Shown one piece after another: positions 44,188 to 55,415 of a DNA stretch of 64,000 nt. The stretch lies in the NCBI GenBank assembly GCA_012845835.1, contig JABAKD010000023.1, forward strand, positions 26,639,972 through 26,703,971. Direction: 5' to 3'. Made by a program: the position numbers and the translations under genes. How positions within the stretch are numbered: position 1 is the first letter of the stretch; each line of letters opens with the position of its first letter. The notes below the pieces were generated by a model. The model was given only the letters and a program-made list of their open reading frames with translations. It did not search any database and had not been told where the DNA came from. Origin of the DNA: Undaria pinnatifida (lineage: Eukaryota; Sar; Phaeophyceae; Laminariales; Alariaceae).

Positions 44188-47140
44188 ATGTCCACCAGTG
44201 ACGATGGGGGCTACTCGGGCAGGCTGCGGTCTTCCACGCGCCCCATCCAGGAGGCCCAGGGAGAAGGACGGGAACGCTGGAGGTCCCGCGAATCGAGACG
44301 AGGAGGACGCGCCGAAAACCTGGACGACGATAGTGACTCCAACACGAGTCAACAACACGGCACACCGTCTGACCATCCCGACTCGCCGGTCGACGAGGCG
44401 GAAAAACTCCTACCGGGCGCGGAGACATCACGACGACAAAAAATCCCCAGCCTCGAGGGAGCATCTCCAGCTGTCCTCAGAGCACCACCGTCGACATCTG
44501 ACCTCTCCGCGCTCGACAGAGCGCCTTCCCCAGAGCTACGGAGACCAGCGCTCCCATGCTGGCCCCTCAGATTCAGAGTCTGAAATTTCTCGGGCCCAAA
44601 GAGCTCTCGACGAAGCCAACGCGACCCTGCTTCGACGAGAGGAACGCAAACGGCTAGATGACGAACGTCGACGCCGTGAGGATCACGCCATCGACCAGGC
44701 GAGGGCCGCTGCTCGTGAGGCATCCCGCGCGGTCGAGAGGGCACGCCAAGCCGTTGCCCTCTCAGCTACATCGACTCCGGCGAGAGCTGCCCCTTCCTCG
44801 GCGCGCCCGCTGAGTGTTGCCTCCCAAGATACACGACCCGGGGACGACGTTTTCATGTCTGGCAGCGTCCAGTACATGGCTACCACGCCGAGGGTCGAGT
44901 TCTCGGCGCATCTGGCGGAGGCGGTGATAGCAGCGGCCAAGTCCCTTCTATCTTCAGAGCAACGGTCGTCGTTCAAGGCGGAAGACCTTTCGGTCGGAGC
45001 AGTCTGGGCTCGCCGGGACAACTCGTCCGCCTTCCGGCAGATGAGGCGAGCACCTACCCTCGCTTTGGTCAAAGCCTTAAGATTGGCCCACGACGACGCC
45101 CCTGACCCAGTCCTGTGGCCGACTCCAAAGGAAGCGCTGGAAGGAAGACGCTCCACCAAACAGCGGCGCGGTGGCAGCCGTGATCGGGGGGACCGCAACC
45201 GTGGAGGTGGCAACTCCGGGGGTGGTGGCGGCCAGAGTGGGGGAAACGGGGAAAACGGTGGGAGTGGTGGCCACCACAACCGCCGCGGTGGTGGCAACGG
45301 TGGCGAAAGCGCGGGAGGAGCGTCGGGCACGGGTGATGGCCCACAGCGCCGCCAAGGGAGCAACCAGGCCCGAACCAACCGGGGCGGCGGTCGCAGCTCG
45401 GGAGGAGGCACCGGAGGACGGCGAAACAGCACACGAGGGCCCTCAGCGTGGGACGAGTCGTCAACGTCCTCCCGCTCGTCTTCGAGCTCGAACACGGACG
45501 ACGGCGAGGTGACCGTGGTAGCTGGCAGGAGGCAAGTAACTCCTTCCCTGGTGGATATTGCCTCGTCCGCCGACCGGCTGAGCAAACTAACTGTGTCGGG
45601 TGACCACACCAAGCCTGTTTCTTCGGATTTGGCTCGCGAGCGTACCGCCGAACTTGCTACCGCCGCGGCTCTAGCTAAATCCACGCTCGATGACTCGGTT
45701 AGGCGCGCCTATGTTAAGCTCTCCCACAAGGACGTATCACGCATTTCTGTGCTACCGTTCCCCGCCTCTTTGAACAAGTCTGACGGCACACAGCAACTCA
45801 CACGTTCGGTTCGGTCTGCCATGACTGACATACTCATGCGCTGTGACGACCGTTGCCAAGAGGGTGTTCGTGCCCCCACGTGGGTTCCCGGTTGGATCCG
45901 CCCCCTCCGCCTGGCATTCAACCGTGCCATAACACCTGACAGGCCCACGACCGCTCGCATGACCACCTTGATCGACGATTTTTTTGGACAGGTGTCAAGA
46001 GCGTTGGACGGAGGAGCATCTGGGCCCGAGGCTTTCACCCTCCTGCTACGCCTGCTCGTGACGCACTTTGACTGGGTCGACACGGGCGAAGGCTACACTA
46101 AGTTGCACACTTTTGGAGTGTGTAACGGCACGCCTTTTTCTGATTTCAGTCGGGAGTTCCGTGTGCTAGTATCGGCAGTCACGGGGAGTGAGCGTGTTTT
46201 GTCCCCGGGGACGGATGTCGTGCTGGAGGTGGTTAGGATGGCGGTCAACGAGCAGTTTCCGACGCTCATGCCTACGTTATACCCTGGCTCGAAGGCTACG
46301 GACCCACGGCCATACGCCTCGTTAGATGCCATGTGGAAAGCGTTCAGTGACTTGGCGCACAATAAGACACCTGCCGTCAACGGCGAAAAACATTTTTCTC
46401 TACCTGTTTCTTCGACGGGATCGCGGTCATCCGCCCCGTCGGGGCCCCGGCCCGCCGTTCATGGGCGCGGCCAGGGCCGAGTGCTGTCCCAGCCGCCTTC
46501 TTGGCAGACGGGTTCGAGCAATAATCCGATTGTCATGCCGATTGTTGCTTCCACCGACCCCTGGCTCGACAAAATGTCCAACTGCTGGCCCCTAGAAGAA
46601 CAACACTATGCAGAAGTTTTCGCTGTTAGTGCCTCGTTTAAGACCGACGACCCTCCCCTCTGGAGCGGCCTCCTCACGCCCTCTGCCCGCGCCGCGGCTC
46701 TCCGAGAAAACAGGGGTCATTGCCTCAACTGTCACGAAGACACTCATTCCTTACGCAACTGTAGGCATCCCTTTATCAACGCCAGCGGCTGTCTAAACCC
46801 TGAACTTGGCCAACTTGGCGATGATGACGTTTTCCGACGGTGGCAAGCACGTATGGTTAGCTACCGCCGCGACGGACGTTCTTCTCGCTCGCAAACGTAC
46901 AACAAAAATCGCCGAAATCGTTCAAACCAATCACGAGGGTACCCACGGGATCAGGGACAGACAAACAGCCACAGCGGTAACAACAACAGCACATACACGC
47001 CTGGCCAACAAGGTGCTGTCCCGCCCTCGCCAGCCTCCTCGGCTTCCGTGTCTGCTCCGGGGAAACGTTTCGGGGCAACCCACAATCCGAGCGGAAACCC
47101 CAACGCGCGCCAACCAGGTACCTTTCGCACTGACAACTGA
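44188..47140 (+). CDS. gag: Gag polyprotein of copy D
   Basis: This capsid-nucleocapsid precursor would coat element RNA in the virus-like particle. The long frame (about 980 codons) has an N-terminal Arg/Ser-rich part, a helical charged segment (RRALDEANATLLRREERK onward, coiled-coil-like), and a 90-residue Gly/Arg-rich RGG-like tract near residues 325-415. A capsid-like helical region follows (FNRAITPDRPTTARMTTLID; FTLLLRLLVTHFDW). A CCHC zinc knuckle, CLNCHEDTHSLRNC, lies near residue 850. An ATG at 44188 opens an overlapping frame and the next usable ATG of the long frame is 44204, so the exact start is unsettled. At about 980 aa it is long for a Gypsy gag because of the Gly-rich tract. 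Pol follows in the same frame. Confidence 0.85.
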
Positions 47141-50100
47141 CAGGGCGACGGCGGTACGGCACACCCGACCCGTACGCCGACGGCACTGTCGGGGACACTT
47201 CATTTGATTTCACAAGATGCTCGTGTGCCTGTCGTTCGCCTTACACGTGGCGCGGCACAAATTACTTCTGTCAAGAGCCCAAGGGCTCCTACGTCGCCTG
47301 ATGACTTTCACGGCACAGTGCCGGCGGTGGGGACCAGGGCTCCCAGTATGCCCCCCCCCAGCCAGGCTACATTTTCTACGAAGGGGGTGCGCGCCCACAG
47401 TGACGCCCCCCTCGATCATGGTCCGAGTGCGGCAATGGGTACCAGTGCTTCCGACGCCGTTAACCCCTGCCGTGGCTCAAGCTCGACAACGGAGGCACGC
47501 GCCCCTAACGCTGCCCCCCTTAACCATGACTCAGGAGCCTGCACCTTGCACGCTCCCCTCAGGCACACGTCGCGCAGCAAGAAAACTGCGGCGACAACGC
47601 GTCGCCCCCATACGCGAGCGGGTTCGTCTCCACCTCTTCCTGACCGTAAAGCGGCGGTTGGCTTGAGGTGTGGGAAAGCCAACCCATATGCACCGAGATC
47701 TTTTCCAAGATTTGAGTCGGTGTCTCCTCGCGATAGTAGCGGGCGCTCTATCCTTTTTCCCATCAAGGAGGAGCCGACAAGCTTAGCTACCTCGTCTCTC
47801 TCCTCCAAGAGGGTTAACGGGAAGGAGCCCTCTCGGGCGATGAATTTATTTCCACTTGCCCGAGACCCGCTCTCGAAGACGCCCACAGAGTCTACGGGCC
47901 CTGCTCCGTCTTTAAGCACGCTAACCCACGTGCATCAGGCTACGTCTGCCCCAGTGGCACAGGATATAGATCCGACACTGCGCAACGGGCCAGTGGTGTC
48001 GCCACGGCCTCCAGCCCGATCAGCTGGACGCTATTCCCGTGAAGATACGGAAGCATCGCGCCTCTCGTCAAGCAGTAACAGCTCCGAGCCCCCTGTCCCT
48101 TCGGGTGCAGTGAGAGCAGTTCCTTGCGATTTTACGCCAAAGAGCGACAAGGCCACGACGCGACCACCCGTGGGTTCGGGCTCGCGCCGTGCTCCCGAGG
48201 CCGGGCGTTCTCAGACGGGGACGCTGCAGGCCCAAAGTGCCAGAGACTGGTGTCCCCAGACGGGGACATTACAAGCTCATATGCCTAACACGGCCTCCGA
48301 CGGGTTGGCACCGTCGACTTTTGACCCTTCCCTCGAATACTCTACAGACAAAGTAGTGTTGTTCTGGCAACCGCCGTCCTTTTTCTCGCAGTGGTCTCCT
48401 TCGTCGTTTGTCGTCAACGACGTCTCATATTCTTGCGCGGAGCAGTTTATGATGGCTGAAAAGGCTCGGCTTTTTAAAGACCATCGCGCAGTGGAGCTCA
48501 TCATGTCATCGTCTGACCCCAGCACACACAAACGCGTCGGTCGAGGTGTGCGCAATTTTGACGCCGCCGTTTGGGACAGGGAGAAGCAAAATGCCGTGTT
48601 ATCTGGCAACTATGCCAAATTTACGCAGAACCCAGCCATGAAAAATCACCTTTTGAGCACTGGCAACAAATTTCTGGCAGAGGCCAGTCCTCTAGACACT
48701 GTGTGGGGTATTGGTCTCCGGGCGGACGACCCCCACGCCAAGGATCCACACAAGTGGAGAGGAAAAATTTTGCTCGGTGAGGCACTCTCTGCCGTTCGCG
48801 AAGCAATTCGCGACTGCGAGGACGGATCGCCACACCCGGCCTCCCCTCGTCGATTCCGCAGGCCCACCGGGAATGCTGGAATCCATGAAATTTCGTCCGC
48901 TCAGCAGTCGCGCTTGGGGACCGCGGTCGGCGCTGCCCAAGGCCCTCATTCGGCCTATGTTTCGGGTACACCCGCCGATCAAAGCCCGGAGGTTTCGGCG
49001 GTAGCTTCTCGCGGCGCCTCAGACCGCGCACTGCCAGAACATGGCCCCTGCCTCGTTGGGGGTACCGTGACGCTGGACGACGATTCTTTCACTACCGATA
49101 TTGCAATACATAGCGGAGGGGACGCTATTGCGCCCTACATATGTACAGCGCTGCTTGACACTGGCTCCCCCCAAACCTTCATCCGTCGTGACGTGTTGGA
49201 TCGTATGCTATCGGTAGGCGCCGCCTCATCGACGTGCGAGCGGCCTAGCAGCCCTCGCTCCTGGGGTGGCTTTGGCGAATCCGCCCCTTTACGGACCGCG
49301 ACCCACATCCGTCTGAGCGTTCAATTCTTCCTCAAAAAAGAACCAACATGCTCTCTCGCGGTGTGGGCATGCGTGGTCCCTCCTTCGGTCATGCAGCACG
49401 CTGTCTTGCTGGGCCGCGACAGTTGGATGCGCTTCAACACCCGTTCGTACCGCGCCCTGCCCCCTCGTCCTCTCGATAATCGGGTTTTGGGCGAGCTGAC
49501 GTTGTCCCACCACGCCACAGCAGGCGTAGCGGCTTATGCCGTCGACCCCGCAGCATCGAACGGTGCTTTCCATCTTCGCTATGATGGCTCTACAGGCGTC
49601 ACTTTGTCGGACGAGCCCCAACTGCTCGAGGTCAACTTGGTGCGCAGTAACGGCTTTCCTGCGCTCACAGGACACTATCTTGTCGACATACTGCCGCAGC
49701 CGGATGTTCTTTCGGGACAGAAACACTTTGTTGCTTCAGGACGACAGGTGCTTCCCGTCATAGGTGTCGCGGACCTCGAGCCAGGCGACCTTATCGGGGT
49801 CGCCGACGCCCCACTTTTGCGCATCCCGCTGGGTGCCTTGCAACACCCTATCGAGGCTGCGGGTCCCCACCCTGGCCAGACTTCGTACAGCCAGGTCTCT
49901 GCGGTCGCGAGCCCGACCGGCGCGGAGGAGATAGTTCCCGCCGGACCGTCGTCCTCGCCGACGCTTATGGAACGTTTGAACCCGGTCCAACGTTCTGCAT
50001 TTCTACGCGTCTGGGCCCGACTCCCACCGCACCTGCGGGAGATTGCGTTCGGCTTACACGACCCTGGTTGGGACCCCCCGACCATTGAGCAACTGGGGGA

Positions 50101-52246
50101 TGTGCTCTGCGACTTTTCTGACGTGTTCTCCACCTCGAAGACGGACTTTGGGTCATGCTCCCTAATGCCCTTTGAAATCTCGGTTCCGGAGGGCAGCGCT
50201 CCGGTCACTTCACGGCCCCATCGCATAAACCCTATACTGGCCAGAGAAGTGGACGCGACCCTTAACCAGTACCTCGCGGCTGGGCTGATTCAGCACTCGA
50301 CCTCACCGTACTCGAGCCCGCTGGTGGTCATCCCGAAGAAATCTGGCAGTGTGAGGATCACGGTGAACTACAAGAAGCTCAACCAAATTAGCAAGCTCAG
50401 TCAACTGCCGATTCCGCGCGTGGACCAGGTCCTGGACTCCTTGGGCTCAGGTCGGGTGTTTTCCCTGTTCGACTTGGTTTCCTCGTTCCACCAGATAACG
50501 GCACACAAGGACACAGTTCCCCTTACAGCGTTCTGCACACCCACGGGCCTTTATGAGTGGCTCGTTATGCCCCAGGGCAGCAGCGCCTCGCCTGGGTGGT
50601 TCGTCAAGGTTATCAATGAGGTGATCAAGGGTTTGACACAGGTGGCAGCTTACCTCGACGATGTCATCGTGTTCGACTCCGACCCGGTAACGCATGTTCG
50701 GACGATTCGCTCTCTCTTCGAACGCCTTCGAAAGCACAATCTCAAGCTTTCCCCCTCGAAGGCGCGTTTGGGCGCTACCGATGCGAACTTTCTAGGCCAC
50801 TCCATTTCTCCAGCAGGCCTACGCCCAAATTCGGAAAAAGTGTCGGCATTGACCAATATGCCGATGCCCACTGACGTTAAGCAGGTGCGCGCACTCATGG
50901 GTGGTATCAACTATTACCGCAAATTTTTGCCCGACTTATCGAAGAGACTTCGTCCTATTAACGCACTCCTTCGAAAGGGGGTAAAGTTTGCCTTCACGCC
51001 TGATATGGAGAAGTTGGTGAGAGAAATCTTGGCGGAGCTCACGACCCCGCCGGTCCTCGTTTTCCCTTATTGGGACGCCGTCGCCGACGCCACTCGCCCG
51101 TTCCATGTGTACTGCGATGCCTGCATCGACGGGTTCGGAGCCGCTCTCGAACAGGAGCAGACGGACGGCTCCATGAAGCCCATCGCATACATCAGTCGAG
51201 CTACGCTCGACTCGGAAAGGCATTGGACTCCTCTCGATTTGGAGGCTGGCAGCATCGTCTGGGCTCTCAAGCGCCTCCGCGGCTACCTTTGGGGCACCAA
51301 GTTCCGAATATTCTCAGACCACAAGGCTCTGGAAAACATAGGCAAAGTGGGGAATCACAACGGCCGAGTCCAGAGATGGCTCGAGTTCCTCACCGCATTC
51401 GATTACACCCTCGAATACCGAAAAGGAAGCGCAAACGGCAACGCTGACTTCCTGTCTCGCTTGCCGGAGCCTGCCACGGAACACGACCGCAATGGTTCGA
51501 CGAGCCTTACCCCTGTTGAGGATCGTGGTATATACCTCATACGGGCTTGCGGGCTGTACATTCCTTCTTCTCCGATACCGGGTGTCGGCTTGGGTGGGCT
51601 AATGCCCCGCACCGAAAGTAATGCCTTGGGTGGGCTTCCTCTCACTCTTGCCGACTTTTGCGATTTTCGCACACACGGTCCACGTATGAGGCTTGACGAC
51701 CTTCCTGCTCCTTCCAGGAGATTCGTCGCTCGTGTTTCTGCATCCACCGCCACCGTCGATAGCTCGCCCGGCCGAGGCGGGGGCTCGCGTACAGCCGACT
51801 ACAATTTCGCTTCGGTTTTTGCTGTACCCATCGTGACCAACGAGGACTCCGCCGAAGCCCCGGCTACCACGACATCAGTGGCCCAACCGACTCGTTCCCG
51901 GAGCTCGGTACAAGGGACAAACCTCGTCGAGCCCAGGGGCCCGACCGCGCCCGTCCCAACCTCGCCTGGATCTCCGGCGCCCCAGACGATGACGCCCTTT
52001 TCGGACCGCATCTCCACTCGGACGCGCCGGCGTTCAGCAACAGCAGCTGGTAAGGCACCCCCTGCTGTCGACTATGGCTTCGGGCCCGGCGGGGTTCCCC
52101 AGTCATCGCCCAGACGAGTTACAACTCCGCCGCGAGCCCGACGGCCGCGGCCGGCTCCGTCAGTCGCCGCGACCCCTACTCTTGCCGACCCGCCGGCCCG
52201 CTCGGTACCACTTCCGTCCGACCACGACCACGCAGAGCCTATGTGA
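47141..52246 (+). CDS. pol: Pol polyprotein of copy D: NADAR, protease, RT, RNase H
   Basis: The frame runs on from gag in the same phase beyond gag's stop, as in retroelements that make Gag-Pol by read-through. No ATG lies near its start. Counting residues from 47204, a Ser/Pro-rich linker (1-375) is followed by a NADAR domain (about 380-545). Next come an aspartic protease with LLDTGSPQTF (about 645) and a reverse transcriptase with VIPKKSGSVRITVNYKKLNQ and the YLDDVIVFD catalytic box (about 1035-1200). RNase H follows with FHVYCDACIDGFGAAL, SDHKALENIG and GNADFLSRLP (about 1300-1425), then a linker. RT and RNase H copy element RNA into cDNA, and the protease cuts the polyprotein. Integrase follows in 52247-54563. 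A NADAR domain is not a normal part of Gypsy pol. Confidence 0.9.
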   Translation, partial: QGDGGTAHPTRTPTALSGTLHLISQDARVPVVRLTRGAAQITSVKSPRAPTSPDDFHGTVPAVGTRAPSMPPPSQATFSTKGVRAHSDAPLDHGPSAAMGTSASDAVNPCRGSSSTTEARAPNAAPLNHDSGACTLHAPLRHTSRSKKTAATTRRPHTRAGSSPPLPDRKAAVGLRCGKANPYAPRSFPRFESVSPRDSSGRSILFPIKEEPTSLATSSLSSKRVNGKEPSRAMNLFPLARDPLSKTPTESTGPAPSLSTLTHVHQATSAPVAQDIDPTLRNGPVVSPRPPARSAGRYSREDTEASRLSSSSNSSEPPVPSGAVRAVPCDFTPKSDKATTRPPVGSGSRRAPEAGRSQTGTLQAQSARDWCPQTGTLQAHMPNTASDGLAPSTFDPSLEYSTDKVVLFWQPPSFFSQWSPSSFVVNDVSYSCAEQFMMAEKARLFKDHRAVELIMSSSDPSTHKRVGRGVRNFDAAVWDREKQNAVLSGNYAKFTQNPAMKNHLLSTGNKFLAEASPLDTVWGIGLRADDPHAKDPHKWRGKILLGEALSAVREAIRDCEDGSPHPASPRRFRRPTGNAGIHEISSAQQSRLGTAVGAAQGPHSAYVSGTPADQSPEVSAVASRGASDRALPEHGPCLVGGTVTLDDDSFTTDIAIHSGGDAIAPYICTALLDTGSPQTFIRRDVLDRMLSVGAASSTCERPSSPRSWGGFGESAPLRTATHIRLSVQFFLKKEPTCSLAVWACVVPPSVMQHAVLLGRDSWMRFNTRSYRALPPRPLDNRVLGELTLSHHATAGVAAYAVDPAASNGAFHLRYDGSTGVTLSDEPQLLEVNLVRSNGFPALTGHYLVDILPQPDVLSGQKHFVASGRQVLPVIGVADLEPGDLIGVADAPLLRIPLGALQHPIEAAGPHPGQTSYSQVSAVASPTGAEEIVPAGPSSSPTLMERLNPVQRSAFLRVWARLPPHLREIAFGLHDPGWDPPTIEQLGDVLCDFSDVFSTSKTDFGSCSLMPFEISVPEGSAPVTSRPHRINPILAREVDATLNQYLAAGLIQHSTSPYSSPLVVIPKKSGSVRITVNYKKLNQISKLSQLPIPRVDQVLDSLGSGRVFSLFDLVSSFHQITAHKDTVPLTAFCTPTGLYEWLVMPQGSSASPGWFVKVINEVIKGLTQVAAYLDDVIVFDSDPVTHVRTIRSLFERLRKHNLKLSPSKARLGATDANFLGHSISPAGLRPNSEKVSALTNMPMPTDVKQVRALMGGINYYRKFLPDLSKRLRPINALLRKGVKFAFTPDMEKLVREILAELTTPPVLVFPYWDAVADATRPFHVYCDACIDGFGAALEQEQTDGSMKPIAYISRATLDSERHWTPLDLEAGSIVWALKRLRGYLWGTKFRIFSDHKALENIGKVGNHNGRVQRWLEFLTAFDYTLEYRKGSANGNADFLSRLPEPATEHDRNGSTSLTPVEDRGIYLIRACGLYIPSSPIPGVGLGGLMPRTESNALGGLPLTLADFCDFRTHGPRMRLDDLPAPSRRFVARVSASTATVDSSPGRGGGSRTADYNFASVFAVPIVTNEDSAEAPATTTSVAQPTRSRSSVQGTNLVEPRGPTAPVPTSPGSPAPQTMTPFSDRISTRTRRRSATAAGKAPPAVDYGFGPGGVPQSSPRRVTTPPRARRPRPAPSVAATPTLADPPARSVPLPSDHDHAEPM
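48350..48828 (+). other. NADAR (YbiA/DUF1768-like) domain inside pol of copy D
   Basis: About 160 residues with the full set of family blocks: FWQPPSFFSQWSPSSF, VSYSCAEQFMMAEKARLF, GRGVRNFDAAVWDREKQNAV, GNYAKFTQNP, LAEASPLDTVWGIGLRADDP and WRGKILLGEALSAVREAI. The length and block order match bacterial and eukaryotic NADAR proteins. The family cleaves N-glycosidic bonds in riboflavin-pathway intermediates (YbiA) and, in several members, removes ADP-ribose from guanine in nucleic acid. The domain is in frame between the pol N-terminal linker and the protease. It is the best preserved of the five in this window. Domain identity is strong by eye, but its function in the element is inference. Confidence 0.9.
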
Positions 52247-54563
52247 ACTCCGCTCCTACGGCTTACGCCTCCTCCTGGTGAAACGCCGGCTACACTTACA
52301 AGGTCGGATGCCCTCGGCGACGCTGCTGAGCTGCGATTCGCGGATTCCGTCGCGCGTTATTCACATGCCGATTGGAAGCGCGAACAACACGCAGAGCCGA
52401 CGTGCCACGCCACGATACGTTACATCTCTATCGGCCGGCCGTCGGCCCTGCCACCGGACTTCTTGGCATGCTACCCCTCGCCCAAGCGTCCCTCTCTCTC
52501 AGACATCCAGGAACTGGCGGATAAGGGTCGACTACATACAACCGACGACGACTTTGTCCTGCTCGTCCGTAAACCGACACCCCCGCAAACAAGCTCTGAC
52601 AAACCGAACTCTGTGGGGCGAGCTGCTTGCTTGCTAAACAACGAGCCAGTTCGCATCTACGATCCCCTGCTCATGCGCCCTTGGATCATGCAAGCTTGCC
52701 ACTCGACGGCCTCCTGCCACCTTGGCACCACGCGCACGTTGCGCATGCTGGAGCGTTTTTATTGGTGGATTGGCATGAGTGTGTGTACCCGGTGGTGGCT
52801 TCGCCACTGCTTGAAGTGCCAAGCGCGGAAAACCCCCACGGCTGACTGTCCGCTGGCCCATCATCACAATGCTTCTGCCGGAAGGTCCAGGTATCGCCGT
52901 CAGTGTTGACTACTTCGGCCCCCTTCCGGTTACACCGCGAGGCAACACCTACATCCTGCTGTTCACCGATGGCTTCAGTCGTCGGGCCGACATGTTCCCC
53001 GTCACTGCCGCTGGGTTCACCGCGGAAGGTCCAGCCAATATCCTGGTGAACCAATACATCCCCTTGTGGGGGTGCCCGCGCACCATACTCTCGGACAACG
53101 GACTGCAGTTCTGCTCCAAGCTTTCACAAGCTGAATATCAGCTGTTAGGTGTACACAAGCTTGCTACAAGCTCCTACCATCCCAACTGTAACGGGGGCGT
53201 TGAGCGGGTAAATCACACTATGACACAAATGCTGGCTATGGTCGTCAACGAGCGACAAGACGACTGGGACTTGCATCTGCCCCACGTCGACTTCGCTTAC
53301 AACAACTCTGTCAGCGCGGCGACGGGTTTGGCGCCCGACGAGGTCCACATGGGCAGACTCCCACGGCTCCCCCTGACGATTTTCGACCGCAAAGGTGTCG
53401 TGGGACACCAGAGTTTGGCCCGTGACCACCTGACCTATTGCGATTTGGCCACCGACCGGCAAAAGCGCGCGAACGACATTGTCCGCGCACACCACGCCCT
53501 CACCGTTTCCCGTGTTAACCGCAGAAACTCCGCCCTCGCCGACGCGCTGCGTCCAGCACCTAACTTCACTGTGGGTGGTTGGGCATTGGTATACAATTCT
53601 GCCTCTACCATCCGCCAGGGTGTGAAAGCGGATACCGACGCCAAGGTACTCAAGGCCAAACTCGCGCTTAACTGGACGGGCCCATACAAGGTCCTGGCCG
53701 TCGGTCCCTGCTCCGCCGCCGAGACCCCGGACGGCTCGCCGCTCGGGAGCAACCTCCTTTATTTGGATCTCCCTTCCGACCTGCCTGGTTCGGACGCTCG
53801 TCGGCGTGTGGCTATCGAGCGCTGCAAACCCTGTGCCAACCCCCACGACAGCGGGGACATGCCCAAATACCTACCGGCGGGGCTGACACAGTATGTGCTC
53901 AACAAATTTTCCAAGAAGTCCTCGCCGTACCACGTCACTCAAGACGACGTTTCGACTCCCCTCCAACGGCTGGAGGTGGAGCAGATCACTGGTCATTAGT
54001 CGGTACGGGGGCGAGGTGGCGTCATCGCGGTGCTATACAAGACGCATTGGGCGGGACTCTCCGAACCGTCCTGGGAGCGGGAAATGGACCTTCACCTCTC
54101 CCGCTCCCACATCTTGCGTTATTGGACCGGAACCCCGGACCAGCACCGCCAAACCAACCGCCTTTACCGCCGAATACGGATCGGGGCGGCACAGCGTGAG
54201 CTCTCCCGCAACAACGGGGAACGTTTCCTAGCGCCGGGCTACGCCTGTGTTTCCCGCACCGATTGGCTCCGTCGCTACCACGACACCATACTTCCTAAGG
54301 GAGCCCACTTTTGGTACAAGGGAGACGATGGTTTATGGTGGCTAGGAAAAATCAGCGCGAGCACTACCGAGGACAAGGTATACCTGGTCCGCTTTCTGGA
54401 CGACCCGGGACCGATTAAACTCCCTCTTCCCCCGGCGCGCTACACGACTTCAACGGGAGCCGTACGAGGCTCTTGGTGCTTGCAAGTCCACATCGCCAGT
54501 GCGTTTCCTCGGGGAATCCAACGTAACGTAGACGAATCTCGAGGCGCGACCGTGGCCAGTTGA
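52247..54563 (+). pseudogene. Integrase-chromodomain region, copy D
   Basis: Shows the zinc-region CHSTASCHLG and CLKC, DDE-core motifs VDYFGP, LSDNGLQF and GGVERVNH, the integrase C-terminal fold, a chromodomain-like segment and the terminal FWYKGDDGLWWLGKI / VRFLDDPGPIKL domain. It would insert cDNA into chromatin. The region is disturbed by a few breaks in this copy. It is very close in sequence to copies A, B, C and E. Confidence 0.88.
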
Positions 54564-55415
54564 CTTCCAAGCCACCACCGCTTCTCGATAGTTCTTCATT
54601 TTTTTGAGGTATGAGTTTTGCGTCTTTGTCTTTGGGTCGTTCGTAGTGTCTTGAGGGTCTTCATCGAGTTTTGGGGCGGTTCTTCCCATTTTTTTGTCTG
54701 TCCTGCCGAACCCCCTGCTCAGTGCCGGGTCAGGGTTCGGGAAAAACGCCGCTATCTGAGGCGCAGGGTTGCCGTCTTTTTGTCATGGTTCAAATTCGCC
54801 CTGCCGACGCCCTCCCCAGCCCAGAGCCGGGGGGCGACCAGTGTACGGGTCTGTGTGTCTTATTTTATGTTTTGTGTTTTGTATTTGTTCTGCTTTGTTT
54901 TTTTTTGTCGTCTAAATACTTCCTCCCCTAGCGGGGCAGTATGTGTTGACAACTTCCATCCCGGGTATTCGTCGTTTCCTCGTCTAACCCCCGGCCTTGC
55001 CAATGGCCCGCGGGAGGTTTTTCGCATGACTTCTCCCTTGTGTTAGCGCCTGCGTTCCCCTCTATATCGACGAGGGCTCGCCTCGCCATAGTACTTTTTC
55101 TGTGGTTGGTTTACCGCAGAGCCTTTCCTGCCCCCCCCGCCACACCGGCGGCATGCGGCAGGTTCTAGAGCCTTTTCTGCCCCCCCCGCCACCCCGGCGG
55201 CATGCGGTAGGTTTTTGATGGGTGACTATTGCCTTGCTGTAGGGCATGCTTTTCTTTCTACTGCTTTTCTTCGCGTGTTCTCCATAGCCAGACGGTTAGA
55301 GGTGTGGGAGTGGGGTTTGAGGAGCCGCATCTTCGACTCATGGTCTAGTTCGTAGAACCGGAGTTTCCCCGAATCTCCCATATTTCTGCATATGCGACTC
55401 ATCAGGGTGGGCTAG
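54564..55415 (+). other. 3' untranslated region of copy D
   Basis: Shared by all five copies. It includes a T-rich stretch near 54590-54610 and 54880-54910, and two direct copies of a GC-rich unit ('ccgccacaccggcggcatgc' with flanking C8 and 'ggcaggt', about 55130-55212) able to form stem-loops. A short purine-rich 'cagggtggg' lies immediately before the 3' LTR and is the only candidate polypurine tract. It contains no gene. Confidence 0.8.

Noticed and set aside
45069-45684. Minus-strand Pro/His/Ser-rich frames opposite gag
   Set aside because: Antisense by-products of the Gly/Arg-rich tract of gag.
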